Below are positions 24,654 to 34,447 of a DNA stretch of 44,344 bases, one piece after another; the stretch's first letter is position 1, and the number at the start of each line of letters is the position of its first letter. Location of the stretch: contig CAJXBI010000010.1 in assembly GCA_913050005.1 (NCBI GenBank), forward strand, positions 1 through 44,344, in the 5' to 3' direction. The DNA comes from an uncultured Bacteroidota bacterium. Its GTDB lineage: Bacteria > Bacteroidota > Bacteroidia > NS11-12g > UBA9320. The notes below the pieces were generated by a model, which saw only the letters and a program-made list of their open reading frames with translations, ran no database searches and had not been told where the DNA came from. A program made the translations under genes and the position numbers.

Positions 24654-26158
24654 TGTTGAATCTTACAAATAAAAATCAAGCGAAAGGAAAAGCCCTGCAA
24701 CCTTGGAAAGTGTTTTTGTCGCTTATTTTTTTGAATATAGTACTAGGTCTGATTGTTTATTTTTTTCCAAAAGAAGGAATTTATGTTAACGATTATTTAA
24801 CTTTAAACTTTGTTTCCGTTGATGAATTATTGGACCAAAAAGAAAAGGTTGAAGTAGACATAAAAACGGTCTTGGAAGGAGTTAAAACAATTCAAGACGA
24901 CTCAATAACTCAGCCCGTAGTTCCAATTGACACTTTAAACAAAGTTAAAGAACAAAGAAAACCGTCTCCAAAAAGGTTTAGTAAATGGCTTAGTTTACCA
25001 ACAGATAAACAGGATCTAATTGCTAACCTCTTAAATAAAATAAAGGAAGAGAGCAACAAAAAGGTTGTTCGTATTCTTCATTATGGTGATTCACAATTAG
25101 AGGGAGATAGAATTACCAACTATTTGAGAAACAGGCTTCAAAAAAAATTTGGAGGCTATGGCCCAGGTATTCTTCTTCCATTAGAACCAACGGCCTCATC
25201 AAGGGGAAACTTTAGAGTAGATCAAAGTGATGACTTTATAAAGCATTCAATTTACTCTAAATCAGCATTAAAAAACACATTTGGATTAGGTGGTGCATCT
25301 TTTACTATTCATACACCAACTCAAATAATTGCCCCTTTAGACAGTCTTGGAGATAGTTCTTCAACTGTTGCTGAAATAGAGCCTAAGAATTTGTTTGATA
25401 AATCATTTTTGAGCGTTAATAAAATGTATATGGGGTATTCAAGATCAAGAAAATACTCAAAAGCAAAACTGCTATTTAGTAACGACACGTCATTTCAAGT
25501 TAAGATTATTGAGAACGACTCGTCGTATATGCACACGATTTTAAAATCGCCATTGTTTGGGGTAAAAGAATGGAGCGTAGGAAGCGGCAAAAACCTTAAA
25601 ATATTTTTTGCTTCCAAAAACTCTCCTACGCTATATGGCCTTGCTTTAGATGGAGAAACTGGGGTGGCAGTTGATAATTTTCCGATGCGTGGAAGTTCTG
25701 GATTGGGCTTCACTAAAATTGGTAGAAACAGATATTCCGCCCAGCTTTCAATGATGAATGTAGTAGCTGTTATTTTACAGTTTGGCGTAAATATTATTCC
25801 AGACGTAAGAGGTAATTATGACTATTATGAAAAATGGTTTTCAGGACAATTAAAGAGTATTCAGCAGGCTGGCAAAGAGATTGCTATTATTGTAGTAGGG
25901 CCAAGCGATATGAGTAAGAATAAAGAAGGTGATATTGTTTCATACGAAAACATTCCATTGATAAGAGATGCAATGAAAAATGCTGCCTTAAAAAATGGTT
26001 GTTGTTTTTGGGATTTATATGAGGCTATGGGTGGAGAAAATTCAATGTCTGCCTGGGTTAGTGATGATCTTGCACAGAAAGATTATACCCACTTTACTTA
26101 TAAAGGAGCTAGATTTGTTGGAGAGATGTTGTACAATTCAATAATGGATTTCGAGTAA
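24653..26158 (+). CDS. SGNH/GDSL-fold membrane-anchored protein
   Basis: 501 residues: a short cytoplasmic tail, one transmembrane helix (about 18-38), a Lys/Pro-rich linker and an SGNH hydrolase-like periplasmic domain. Block I is present as ILHYGDSQLEGDR (Ser near 147) and block V as KDYTHFTYKG (Asp near 477, His near 480), so the Ser-Asp-His set is intact. The nearest known relatives with GDSQxEGDR are Bacteroidota envelope proteins of the PatB/Ape peptidoglycan or polysaccharide O-acetylesterase type; the actual substrate is unknown. Start is GTG overlapping the previous TAG (TAGTG), with a TTG one codon later as an alternative. Coupling to a peptidoglycan-binding LysM protein supports a cell-wall role. 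Confidence 0.8.
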   Translation: MLNLTNKNQAKGKALQPWKVFLSLIFLNIVLGLIVYFFPKEGIYVNDYLTLNFVSVDELLDQKEKVEVDIKTVLEGVKTIQDDSITQPVVPIDTLNKVKEQRKPSPKRFSKWLSLPTDKQDLIANLLNKIKEESNKKVVRILHYGDSQLEGDRITNYLRNRLQKKFGGYGPGILLPLEPTASSRGNFRVDQSDDFIKHSIYSKSALKNTFGLGGASFTIHTPTQIIAPLDSLGDSSSTVAEIEPKNLFDKSFLSVNKMYMGYSRSRKYSKAKLLFSNDTSFQVKIIENDSSYMHTILKSPLFGVKEWSVGSGKNLKIFFASKNSPTLYGLALDGETGVAVDNFPMRGSSGLGFTKIGRNRYSAQLSMMNVVAVILQFGVNIIPDVRGNYDYYEKWFSGQLKSIQQAGKEIAIIVVGPSDMSKNKEGDIVSYENIPLIRDAMKNAALKNGCCFWDLYEAMGGENSMSAWVSDDLAQKDYTHFTYKGARFVGEMLYNSIMDFE

Positions 26159-26166
26159 TTTAAGCC

Positions 26167-26604
26167 ATGGAGTTGACTCAAGAATTTTTCATGAAAAAGG
26201 CTATTGGTCAGGCAGAGTTGGCGTTTGCAGCAGATGAAGTCCCGATTGGCGCTATTGTGGTTGCCAACAATCAAATTATAGGCAAAGGTTTCAATCAAGT
26301 TGAAAAATTAAACGACCCAACAGCCCATGCTGAAATGCTTGCAATTACGGCAGCAAGTTCTTTTTTAAATAGTAAGTATCTTAAAGATTGCTCTATTTAT
26401 GTAACCGTTGAGCCATGTTTAATGTGCTATGGAGCTATAAAAAATGCTAGAATTAAAAACATAGTTTTGGGTTGTTTAGAGCCAAACCATGGGTTTTCAA
26501 ATTTTGTCACAAAATCTTCAAATTTAGAATTAAACTCATGTGTTTTAGAGGAAGAAAGTGTACAACTAATGAAGACATTTTTTTCTAGAAAAAGAGATAG
26601 CTAG
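26167..26604 (+). CDS. tadA: tRNA-specific adenosine deaminase
   Basis: TadA deaminates A34 to inosine in tRNA-Arg(ACG). The zinc site is complete: HAE (PTAHAEMLAI, with the proton-shuttling Glu) and PCLMC (EPCLMCYGAI). VPIGAIVV and the ARIKNIVLG motif are typical of TadA. 145 residues is within the family range, and the start ATG at 26167 gives the normal N-terminal helix. It follows the SGNH gene by 8 bp, and ends 8 bp from the convergent DUF5686 gene. Confidence 0.95.
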   Translation: MELTQEFFMKKAIGQAELAFAADEVPIGAIVVANNQIIGKGFNQVEKLNDPTAHAEMLAITAASSFLNSKYLKDCSIYVTVEPCLMCYGAIKNARIKNIVLGCLEPNHGFSNFVTKSSNLELNSCVLEEESVQLMKTFFSRKRDS

Positions 26605-26612
26605 AGTCAGTT

Positions 26613-29102
26613 TTAAAATCGCAGCACAGCATTAAATTTCAAACCAAAAGCCCTGGTATTTAGGTGATCTTGCAAATATGTTAATCTGTGAATAAAATCA
26701 ACACGAATAAATCTAAATATATTTTCAATACCGTAGCCAAGTTCTAAATATGGTTTTTGGTCCACAAAAAAATTTGGACTCGTTATATTGCCATCATCCA
26801 AAGGAATAAGCGCTTGGTTTTTTTCACTCATTGAACCATAAACTCCTTTTGCGTTGACGAAACTACGCCATTTTAGTTTTTTGGCCAATGGCATTCTGTT
26901 CATAATCAAACCGTTAAATTGATGTTCGTAATCAAAAGAAATATATTGATCTGCAGCAAATTCAAAGAAATCCATAAGATTGTAGGATTGTCTGTTGCTA
27001 AAAAAAGACTCATTTCCTCGCATTATGAACAAAGATGGGTATGGTGCTTCTCCAAAAGTTCGGTAAGCTTTTAAAGTGTATTCAAATGTTCCAAAATTCC
27101 CCAAGCTATTAAATTGCCATAATTCCAAGCCCACCTTATCAAACTTAAAATCACCACCAAGTATGTTATTAAAGCTATGTGTGAAGTCTATGGATAAAAC
27201 AGGTGCTTTTAGATTACCTAAACTGTAACGATTATTTCTCCTATAGATAAACTGTTCTTTATGTGAAAGCCTTCCTTTTAATCGAACGGATGTGATTTCA
27301 AAGTTTGATTTTATGGATGACGAATCATTCGGGGTACCGTAATATCCAAACTCAAACCCTTCTACAGGTTCAAACTCGAAAGTTTTGTGTTTAAAATCTA
27401 TTAGTTGTGTGTACCCTTTTGTCAGTTCTTTTTCAAGCCAAAAGCTTTTTGTAAAACTTCGATTTAGCTGATTAGTTCCAAACATGGCAAAAGCATCGTA
27501 AATTGCAGATGTACCGTTATTTTCGTCTGTAAGCCCTATTAATTCTACGTCTTCTTTAAAAGATGCACCAACTTTACTCCATTTGGTGCGATTAAATACA
27601 TAATCAGAGAATAGGCCGTATTTAAACTTTTTGTCCCCTAAACCGTATGCTCCATAGCACCGAAATTGAAAATCTTTATGAAAATTTGGCGAGGTTCGAA
27701 AACCTATTCTTGTTCGTACACCCTCAAGAGCATTATATCCAAGTAAATAGTACCAAGGCCCTATTTCGATTTTGTCTTTTGGTATATGTCCTTCAACAGC
27801 TATTTCAACAATATCTATGTATGACTTTATTAGTGGTTGGTTTTTTAGAGAGTCAACCATGAGATAAACTTTTTTATCATTAACAGATATTCGTTCGTGA
27901 CGAGTAGTATCCCAATATTTATCAGATCGTTCAAAGGAGTTGTCATTTACAGCGATTTTTTCATCATAAAAAGGAAGTTCATGAACGTTATTAACTGAAA
28001 TATTTTTTGCAGAATTGTAATACAGCCCTATCATTCCAAGGGTGTTATCTGTAAGTTCGGCTATATCAACAAGAACTCGTGTTTTTTTAGGTAGCCAATA
28101 CGTTGGCTCAACTTCTGTAAACTCCTGTTGAATTTTTAATTTTTCAATGAAATTAATATTAGCCTTGTCAGTAATTTCTAAATTGACTTGTTTTAGTGCA
28201 TATGAATTTGTTTCAATCCAGATTGTTCCACTAAATACAAGATCAATGGGGTTTTTAGGGTCAACCCTAATTTGATAACAGGGCTTTCCGTCTATAATTA
28301 CACTGTCTTTTAGTGTAAAGTAGTAGTATGAATTAGCAGTAATACTTAATGGAGAAATAAAGTCTTTATCAAGGATATACAAGTTGTTTTCGTAAAAATT
28401 ATACTGTTGAAAGGTAGACCCTAGTATTTGTGATACATAACTTTCGTCACCCACACCTACACCTTGAATTTTAGTTGCATTAATTACTTCTTTTGTTCTT
28501 CTGGGAAATTTTCTGAAGTAATAATCGCTAATGGTTTCGGATATAAAAACAGGAAGAACTCTTTTTGTAGAGGTGTCGCTAAAACTTGAAATGGAGTCAA
28601 ACAAGGGCTCCATGACTGAAAAAATTTTCCGTTTTTTAAATTTTTCAGTCACATTATCAACAGCTAGTTGAACTTTGCTGTAGGATTGGTATTGATAAAA
28701 TTCTATTTTTTCGGAATTATATTTTTTCTTTCTTTTTTGAGCACGCTTCATTATCACAAGGGCTGGATTTATTCCACCGGGCCTTACTACAAATTCTTGT
28801 AAAGAGCTAGCTTGTTCACTTAAGCTAAAGTTGATAGTTTGAGATCCTACTTGAGGTACTTTTTTTTCGACGGGTTGATAACCCATATATGATGAGATTA
28901 AAGTATCCACCCTAAGCTCTGTTGTTATTTTATAGTAGCCATCAAAATCAGTTACGGCTCCAACTTTAACTCCGACGCCACGGATAGCAACATACGGAAG
29001 GGGTTCGCCCGAACCCGCATCAATAACCCTTCCGATAATGGTAGTCTGTGCCTGAATCGAAAATCCAATAAACAATAAAACTATTGAGAATAAGTTTTTC
29101 AC
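26613..29102 (-). CDS. CarboxypepD_reg-like / DUF5686 outer-membrane protein
   Basis: 829 residues with a signal peptide (FSIVLLFIGFSIQAQ). Residues 20-100 form a carboxypeptidase-regulatory-like beta domain (TIIGRVIDAGSGEPLPYVAI, AVTDFDGYYKI), as found at the N-terminus of Bacteroidota TonB-dependent proteins. The remainder matches the DUF5686 pattern, with NPALVIMKRAQKRKKKYN near 110 and a long beta-rich C-terminal half that ends as a barrel strand (LNTRAFGLKFNAVLRF). No TonB plug is apparent. The function is unknown. The start is GTG at 29100-29102. Confidence 0.88.
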   Translation of the reverse strand: MKNLFSIVLLFIGFSIQAQTTIIGRVIDAGSGEPLPYVAIRGVGVKVGAVTDFDGYYKITTELRVDTLISSYMGYQPVEKKVPQVGSQTINFSLSEQASSLQEFVVRPGGINPALVIMKRAQKRKKKYNSEKIEFYQYQSYSKVQLAVDNVTEKFKKRKIFSVMEPLFDSISSFSDTSTKRVLPVFISETISDYYFRKFPRRTKEVINATKIQGVGVGDESYVSQILGSTFQQYNFYENNLYILDKDFISPLSITANSYYYFTLKDSVIIDGKPCYQIRVDPKNPIDLVFSGTIWIETNSYALKQVNLEITDKANINFIEKLKIQQEFTEVEPTYWLPKKTRVLVDIAELTDNTLGMIGLYYNSAKNISVNNVHELPFYDEKIAVNDNSFERSDKYWDTTRHERISVNDKKVYLMVDSLKNQPLIKSYIDIVEIAVEGHIPKDKIEIGPWYYLLGYNALEGVRTRIGFRTSPNFHKDFQFRCYGAYGLGDKKFKYGLFSDYVFNRTKWSKVGASFKEDVELIGLTDENNGTSAIYDAFAMFGTNQLNRSFTKSFWLEKELTKGYTQLIDFKHKTFEFEPVEGFEFGYYGTPNDSSSIKSNFEITSVRLKGRLSHKEQFIYRRNNRYSLGNLKAPVLSIDFTHSFNNILGGDFKFDKVGLELWQFNSLGNFGTFEYTLKAYRTFGEAPYPSLFIMRGNESFFSNRQSYNLMDFFEFAADQYISFDYEHQFNGLIMNRMPLAKKLKWRSFVNAKGVYGSMSEKNQALIPLDDGNITSPNFFVDQKPYLELGYGIENIFRFIRVDFIHRLTYLQDHLNTRAFGLKFNAVLRF

Positions 29103-29130
29103 TTTCTAATACTAGCAATATTAATTAATT

Positions 29131-29904
29131 CTAGTGGAAAAAACTTGTGATAATTTTTAGTGTTTCTTTTGGCTTTTCAGCGTGAATCCAATGACCTGCC
29201 TCTGCTATTTTATTAAACTCTACATTTTTAAAAATAGTTTTAATATCTGTAAAGTCATTTTCGTTGATATAATTTGAAAGACCACCATAGATAAAAAGGG
29301 TGGGATTTGTAATTGCATGCCCAAATTTTATAGACCCAATCATTTCAGGATAAAATTCTTCAATAGCAGTTACATTTATTTTAAGCGAATAGCCTTGTTT
29401 TTCTTTATTCAAATTTTTTAATAAAAACTGTCGTATTCCGATATTTTCCTCTAATTCAGATAAGACTAAATCTGCATCTTTTCTAGTTTTGAATGAGGGA
29501 AAATCTAGCGACTTAAAAGCATTGAAGTAGTTTATGTGACTTGGGGCGTATGCTTTTGGTGCAATATCAACAATAATTAGTTTCAAAACTTTTTCTGGAT
29601 ACAAATCCACAAATTTCATAACCATTTTTCCGCCCATTGAATGCCCAACATGGTATGCTTGTTTGATATTGAGGTTTTCCATTAACACCGATACGTCTTC
29701 AGCCATAGCTTTATATGACATTTCAGGTGTGTGTGGACTTTTTCCATGATTACGTTGATCTACAGTAATTGTGGTAAAGTGCTCTGAAAGTTTGTTGGCC
29801 AATTGGTGCCAGTTATCTGACATACCAAATAGTCCATGATAGATAAATAGATGCTTTGCCGAATCTAGATTAGGGTAAATTCTATAATTTAGATCAACTG
29901 CCAC
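29131..29904 (-). CDS. Alpha/beta-fold hydrolase (YbfF-like esterase)
   Basis: A 257-residue alpha/beta hydrolase. The nucleophile elbow is GHSMGG near residue 98, with the oxyanion region HGLFGMSDNW near 24, an RNHGKSPH motif near 52 and the catalytic His in AEAGHWIHAEKP near 240. This set (HGLxGxxxNW, DxRNHGxSPH) is the pattern of the YbfF group of small-acyl esterases. The GTG start overlaps the ald stop by one base (TAGTG), so the genes are translationally coupled. The true substrate is unknown. Confidence 0.9.
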   Translation of the reverse strand: MAVDLNYRIYPNLDSAKHLFIYHGLFGMSDNWHQLANKLSEHFTTITVDQRNHGKSPHTPEMSYKAMAEDVSVLMENLNIKQAYHVGHSMGGKMVMKFVDLYPEKVLKLIIVDIAPKAYAPSHINYFNAFKSLDFPSFKTRKDADLVLSELEENIGIRQFLLKNLNKEKQGYSLKINVTAIEEFYPEMIGSIKFGHAITNPTLFIYGGLSNYINENDFTDIKTIFKNVEFNKIAEAGHWIHAEKPKETLKIITSFFH

Positions 29905-31019
29905 TAATTTAAAAAATCATTAACAGGAGTATATTCGAGGCTGAATGCTTCAGAGACAGCTTTATAACACACTTTACCATTTATTATATTGAGGCCGAGC
30001 TTAAGTTCACGATTTTCGTTACAAGCTTGTTTCCATCCTTTTTCTGCAAGTTGAATTGCGTAGGGCAGTGTTGCATTAGTGAGAGCTACAGTTGATGTGT
30101 ATGGAACAGCTCCAGGCATATTTGCAACGCAGTAGTGAACAATGTCGTCAATAATAAAAGTTGGATCTTCATGCGTTGTTGGTTTACATGTTTCTATACA
30201 CCCTCCCTGATCCACGGCTACATCCACTAAAACAGTCCCTGGATGCATATCTTTTAGCATATCTCTAGTTATTAAGTTAGGAGCTTTTGCTCCAGGTATT
30301 AGAACAGCACCAACGATTAGATCCATTTGGGGAATTATTTCTCGAATATTCATTTCGTTTGAAAATCGGGTGACCACGTTTGCGGGCATAACATCATTAA
30401 GGTATCTTAAGCGAGCTAGGCTGACATCTAGAATAGTAACTTGTGCACCTAGTCCAGCAGCCATTTTAGCTGCCTGAGTACCGACAATACCTCCACCAAT
30501 TACAAGAACTTTTCCCGGGGAAACTCCAGGAACACCACCCAATAATACTCCCTTCCCCTTTACGGGTTTTTCAAGATATTTAGCTCCTTCTTGAATGGCC
30601 ATTCTACCGGCAACTTCACTCATTGGAACAAGTAGTGGTAAACTTTTATCTAAAGCTTCAACAGTTTCGTATGCAAGACAAACAGAACCACTATCAATCA
30701 TAGCATGAGTAAGCGGCTCATAGCTTGCAAAATGAAAATATGTAAATACCAGTTGGTCTTTTTTTATTAGAGCGTATTCTTGTTCTATGGGCTCTTTTAC
30801 TTTCATAATCATTTCAGCTATTTGATATATGTCTTCAATGGTGTCTAAAATTTTTGCACCACAGTCCTTATACATTTGGTTGCTGAAACCACTTCCCAGA
30901 CCACCATCTTTTTGAATATAAACTTCATGTCCCCTCTTCGTAAGCTCTAATGCTCCGCCAGGTGTAAGTGCTATTCTGTTTTCATTGTTCTTAATTTCTT
31001 TTGGTACGCCAATAATCAT
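29904..31019 (-). CDS. ald: Alanine dehydrogenase
   Basis: Ald reversibly deaminates L-alanine to pyruvate and ammonia with NAD+. The 371 residues show the family blocks: MIIGVPKEIKNNENRIALTP, the catalytic region VFTYFHFAS and ETVEA, the dinucleotide fold VIGGGIVGTQAAKMAAGLG, DVAVDQGGCIET, and VANMPGAVPYTSTVALTNA. It is preceded by a TAAATTTG element on its own strand, and the gene upstream is meaB. The proximity to alanine racemase (murF-alr) suggests a shared role in alanine balance, but this is only positional. Confidence 0.96.
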   Translation of the reverse strand: MIIGVPKEIKNNENRIALTPGGALELTKRGHEVYIQKDGGLGSGFSNQMYKDCGAKILDTIEDIYQIAEMIMKVKEPIEQEYALIKKDQLVFTYFHFASYEPLTHAMIDSGSVCLAYETVEALDKSLPLLVPMSEVAGRMAIQEGAKYLEKPVKGKGVLLGGVPGVSPGKVLVIGGGIVGTQAAKMAAGLGAQVTILDVSLARLRYLNDVMPANVVTRFSNEMNIREIIPQMDLIVGAVLIPGAKAPNLITRDMLKDMHPGTVLVDVAVDQGGCIETCKPTTHEDPTFIIDDIVHYCVANMPGAVPYTSTVALTNATLPYAIQLAEKGWKQACNENRELKLGLNIINGKVCYKAVSEAFSLEYTPVNDFLN

Positions 31020-31042
31020 GATATTTAAATAATATTTATATG

Positions 31043-31050
31043 CAAATTTA
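31043..31050 (-). promoter_or_regulatory. -7 element for ald
   Basis: TAAATTTG on the minus strand (followed by CA) is an exact TAnnTTTG match 23 nt before the ATG. There is no TTTG at 19-nt spacing. Confidence 0.5.
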
Positions 31051-31101
31051 GAGCTAGATCATTAATATTTTAACTAAATAATTACTCTTGTTAATTGGGA
31101 A

Positions 31102-32037
31102 TCATTCTAAAATATTTCTAGCTATCCTTTCAGGAAGAATACCATTTTCAACACCTGAATCAATAGTATCATTATATTTATTGATTTTGGACAATAACAA
31201 ATATTCGATGTTTTTTTTAGCCCAATATTTCATTTGTTGTTTTCGTTGTTCAAGTTTCCATCTATTTTTAATATGATTGTTAAAATCTGTACATTTTTCT
31301 ATGAATGGTTGAACACCTTGTTTTTCTTGAGCAGAGGCAACGATAACTTTTGGTACCCAGTTATTTTTGTTCTTGGGTTTTAGATGAAGCGCCATGCTGT
31401 ATTCTTTGGCTGTAATTGTTGCTTGGTTCTTGTTGTTTCCGTCAGCCTTATTAACTACTACAATATCGGCAACCTCCATTATTCCTCTTTTTATTCCTTG
31501 AAGTTCGTCTCCACCACCAGGGCTAATTAACAATACAAATAAATCTGATAATTTAGCTATTTCTGTTTCGTTTTGACCAACCCCAACACTCTCAATAAGT
31601 ATGGTGTTATATCCAGCAGCTTCACATAATAAGATTGCCAAGCGCGTATTTTTTGAAACACCACCCAAATTATTTCCAGATGAACTAGGTCGGATATAAG
31701 CAGAACTCATGGAACTTAGTTTATTCATTCTAGTTTTATCGCCAAGAATACTTCCGTGTGATATTTCGCTACTTGGGTCTATGCTTAAAACAGCAACTTT
31801 TTTTGCAGGATCGTCTAGGAGACTGACACCAACGGATTCAATAAAAGTACTTTTACCCACACCAGGAGCACCTGTTATACCTATTCGAAGGGTGTCCTCT
31901 TTTGGTCCAAAGTGTTCAATAATTTGAAGGGCTATTTCTTGTTTTAATTCTATTGAACTCTCTGCGAAAGTAATAGCCTTGCTCAAGGACCTTGGATCCC
32001 CCTTTTTAATTCCATTTATTAATTCCTCTTTTGTCAT
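31102..32037 (-). CDS. meaB: Methylmalonyl-CoA mutase-associated G-protein MeaB (ArgK/YgfD family)
   Basis: MeaB is the G3E-type GTPase chaperone that gates cobalamin loading and protects methylmalonyl-CoA mutase. The 311 residues include the P-loop GITGAPGVGKSTFIES, the AVLSIDPSSEISHGSILGDKTRM stretch, IRPSSSGNNLGGVSKNTR, the Walker B/switch ESVGVGQNETEI and NKADG, all diagnostic for this group. Its start overlaps the end of murF-alr by 4 bp. The probable client, the fused mutase at 37251, lies about 5 kb away in another transcription unit. Confidence 0.95.
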   Translation of the reverse strand: MTKEELINGIKKGDPRSLSKAITFAESSIELKQEIALQIIEHFGPKEDTLRIGITGAPGVGKSTFIESVGVSLLDDPAKKVAVLSIDPSSEISHGSILGDKTRMNKLSSMSSAYIRPSSSGNNLGGVSKNTRLAILLCEAAGYNTILIESVGVGQNETEIAKLSDLFVLLISPGGGDELQGIKRGIMEVADIVVVNKADGNNKNQATITAKEYSMALHLKPKNKNNWVPKVIVASAQEKQGVQPFIEKCTDFNNHIKNRWKLEQRKQQMKYWAKKNIEYLLLSKINKYNDTIDSGVENGILPERIARNILE

Positions 32038-34439
32038 TCTTGGAAAAATATTCGGTTAACGCGTTCGCTAACGTTGGTTAAAATCTCATAAGGTATAGTG
32101 TTTATTTGCTGCGAAAGTTCTTCTACTTTTGGATTATCTCCAAAAATAACAACCTCCTCTTCTTCGCTACAAGAAATCGATGTTACATCACACATGGTCA
32201 TATCCATACACACGTTGCCTACTACTTTGGCCAGCCGACCGTTGATCAATAATGAACCCACACCACAACCAAATGCACGGGAGTATCCATCGGCATAACC
32301 AACAGCTACAATAGCTATTTTTCTTGGGTAATCTGCCTTTTCCATATATCCGTATCCTACACCTTCACCAGCTGGGATATTACGAATTTGAGATATATAT
32401 GATTTGAAACTACTTACTGGCAACAGCCCAGGATTACTTTTAGACGGTGAAACACCATAAAGACCAATTCCTAAACGTACCATATTCATTTTAGCTTCTT
32501 GAAAACGTTCTATGCCAGCAGAGTTAGCCAAATGTTTGATAGGTTTTAATTTGGATCTTTCTTCAAATTCAAGACAAATACCATTAAAATCTTTGATTTG
32601 TTTGTGTGTGTGTTCATCAAGCGATGGATTATCGGCACCTGCTAAGTGGCTAAAAATTGAAACTACATTAATATTAGGTTTACAGTTAATGATTGCTAGA
32701 ATTTGATCAAGGTTGTTTTTTTCAAAACCCAGTCGATGCATACCTGTGTCAAATTCTAAATGAATACTAATATTGTGATTTTGGACTTTTTCAAGGGAAG
32801 ATAAATTATAAATGACGGGTTGAATATTAGTTTCAGTATAGGGCGATAAGTCTGTTAAATCAGGATTTAAAACCATAATTGGAGTGGTAATACCTTTTTT
32901 CTTGAGCTTTGTGGCTTCGTCAGTATAAGCCACTCCCAAAAAGTCCACATTATTATATTCTAAAAGTTTCGCAACTTGATACCCACCACTTCCGTAAGCA
33001 AGTGCTTTTACCATAACCATTAGTTTTGTTTCGCTACCAATTTTATTTTTAATAAGATTAACATTATGTTGTAATCTTGTTAAGTTGACGTGCAATGCTG
33101 TTTGGTGGGTTTTTAATTTTAGTCGTTCAGCGATCAACTCAAATTTAAATTTTCTGGCACCTTTTATTAATACCATTTGATTTTTAAATTGATGCATGGG
33201 GTGCCTTTCCAAAAAGTCTTCTGTGCTTTTATAAAAAAAAGATTTTACAGTGAAGTATTTTTTGTTGTCTTTTAGGTGTTCTCCAATGCCAATAAATTCA
33301 ACTATTTTATTGTTTTCAAGTAATGCGCTAATCTTTTTATAGAGGTTTTTTCCTCTGTAATTGCTCTCTAAAATATCAGATAGTATAATTGAGCATTTCT
33401 GATTTTCAATTTTTTGTTGGTTTAAAAAATCAATAGCCATAACAATTGATCGATAATCAACATTGTAATAGTCTAAAACTAATTGAGCATTGTGAATACC
33501 TCTTACTTGTTGAAGCCTCATATCAACAACTGGAAGTGTTCGGACCAGACTTGAAATATTTTCTAGACTTTCTCCTAAATAGAGTGCCGTTGAAATTGAG
33601 GTAAATGCGTTGTGAAGAGATGCTTTATCAGAAAAAGTTGTTGATAAGAGTACTTCTTCATCTAGATATTGAACTGTATAGTTTTCCGTATTATTTTTTT
33701 TAAATATTACGTTAGAAGATTTATCAAAGCCCCATGTAAATGTTTTCAAATGAGCTTTGCGTATTTCGTCAACTACTTCTTTTTGAGTGTTAGAGCAGAT
33801 AACAACTTCACATGTTTTAAAAAGCATTATTTTTTCTAAAAGTTTATCACGTCGAGATTTAAAATTATTACCATGAGCATCTCCGATATATGTAAACACA
33901 CCGATATTGGGTTGAATGATATTATTTAAATTAGCCATTTCATTGTATTTTGAAATGCCCGCCTCGAATACCCCAACCGTATGCACATCCCTTAGCTGCC
34001 AAACAGACAAAGGAACCCCTATCTGTGAATTGTAACTTTTAGGATTTTTGCTAACAAAGTGAGAATCTTTAATCAGGTATGACACCCATTCTTTAACAAT
34101 TGTTTTGCCATTACTCCCCGTAATACCAATTATTGGTATCTGAAATTTCTCCCTATGTTTTTTAGTTAATAATTGTAAAGCTTTAAGGCTATCCTTAACT
34201 AATATATAAGAGCAATCAATTTTAGGTTTTTGTGTTACAACAAAGGCATATATTCTTAAATTTTTTGCTAAAGAAATATAATTATGACCATCGTCTTTAT
34301 TGGTATTGATTGCGAAAAACAGGGCGTTTTCTTTTTCTTGAATTTTTCGCGTGTCTGTGTATAAATGCTGGACAACAATGGAACCGTCCCCATAGACTTT
34401 TCCGTTCACTATTTTTGCTATTTCGTTTAAAGAATACAA
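32034..34439 (-). CDS. murF-alr: Bifunctional UDP-N-acetylmuramoyl-tripeptide--D-alanyl-D-alanine ligase / alanine racemase
   Basis: A fusion known from Bacteroidota, 801 residues. Residues 1-440 are MurF: the ATP loop GITGSNGKT near 107, SYNSQIGVPLSVW near 140, and the GVFEAGISKYNEM motif. Residues about 450-801 are a PLP alanine racemase: the lysine in MVKALAYGSGGYQ, TGMHRLGF, GVGYGYMEKADYPRK, and the catalytic Tyr region NVCMDMTMCDVTS. The first half makes UDP-MurNAc-pentapeptide; the second supplies D-Ala. Start is TTG at 34437-34439, as no in-frame ATG lies upstream; the translated start MYSLNEIAKIVNGKV matches the family start. It is divergent from recX and overlaps meaB. Confidence 0.95.
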   Translation of the reverse strand: MYSLNEIAKIVNGKVYGDGSIVVQHLYTDTRKIQEKENALFFAINTNKDDGHNYISLAKNLRIYAFVVTQKPKIDCSYILVKDSLKALQLLTKKHREKFQIPIIGITGSNGKTIVKEWVSYLIKDSHFVSKNPKSYNSQIGVPLSVWQLRDVHTVGVFEAGISKYNEMANLNNIIQPNIGVFTYIGDAHGNNFKSRRDKLLEKIMLFKTCEVVICSNTQKEVVDEIRKAHLKTFTWGFDKSSNVIFKKNNTENYTVQYLDEEVLLSTTFSDKASLHNAFTSISTALYLGESLENISSLVRTLPVVDMRLQQVRGIHNAQLVLDYYNVDYRSIVMAIDFLNQQKIENQKCSIILSDILESNYRGKNLYKKISALLENNKIVEFIGIGEHLKDNKKYFTVKSFFYKSTEDFLERHPMHQFKNQMVLIKGARKFKFELIAERLKLKTHQTALHVNLTRLQHNVNLIKNKIGSETKLMVMVKALAYGSGGYQVAKLLEYNNVDFLGVAYTDEATKLKKKGITTPIMVLNPDLTDLSPYTETNIQPVIYNLSSLEKVQNHNISIHLEFDTGMHRLGFEKNNLDQILAIINCKPNINVVSIFSHLAGADNPSLDEHTHKQIKDFNGICLEFEERSKLKPIKHLANSAGIERFQEAKMNMVRLGIGLYGVSPSKSNPGLLPVSSFKSYISQIRNIPAGEGVGYGYMEKADYPRKIAIVAVGYADGYSRAFGCGVGSLLINGRLAKVVGNVCMDMTMCDVTSISCSEEEEVVIFGDNPKVEELSQQINTIPYEILTNVSERVNRIFFQE

Positions 34440-34447
34440 GCTGTATG

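Noticed and set aside
31709-31927. 72-codon ORF antisense to the meaB P-loop region
   Set aside because: Shadow of a strongly conserved GTPase frame.
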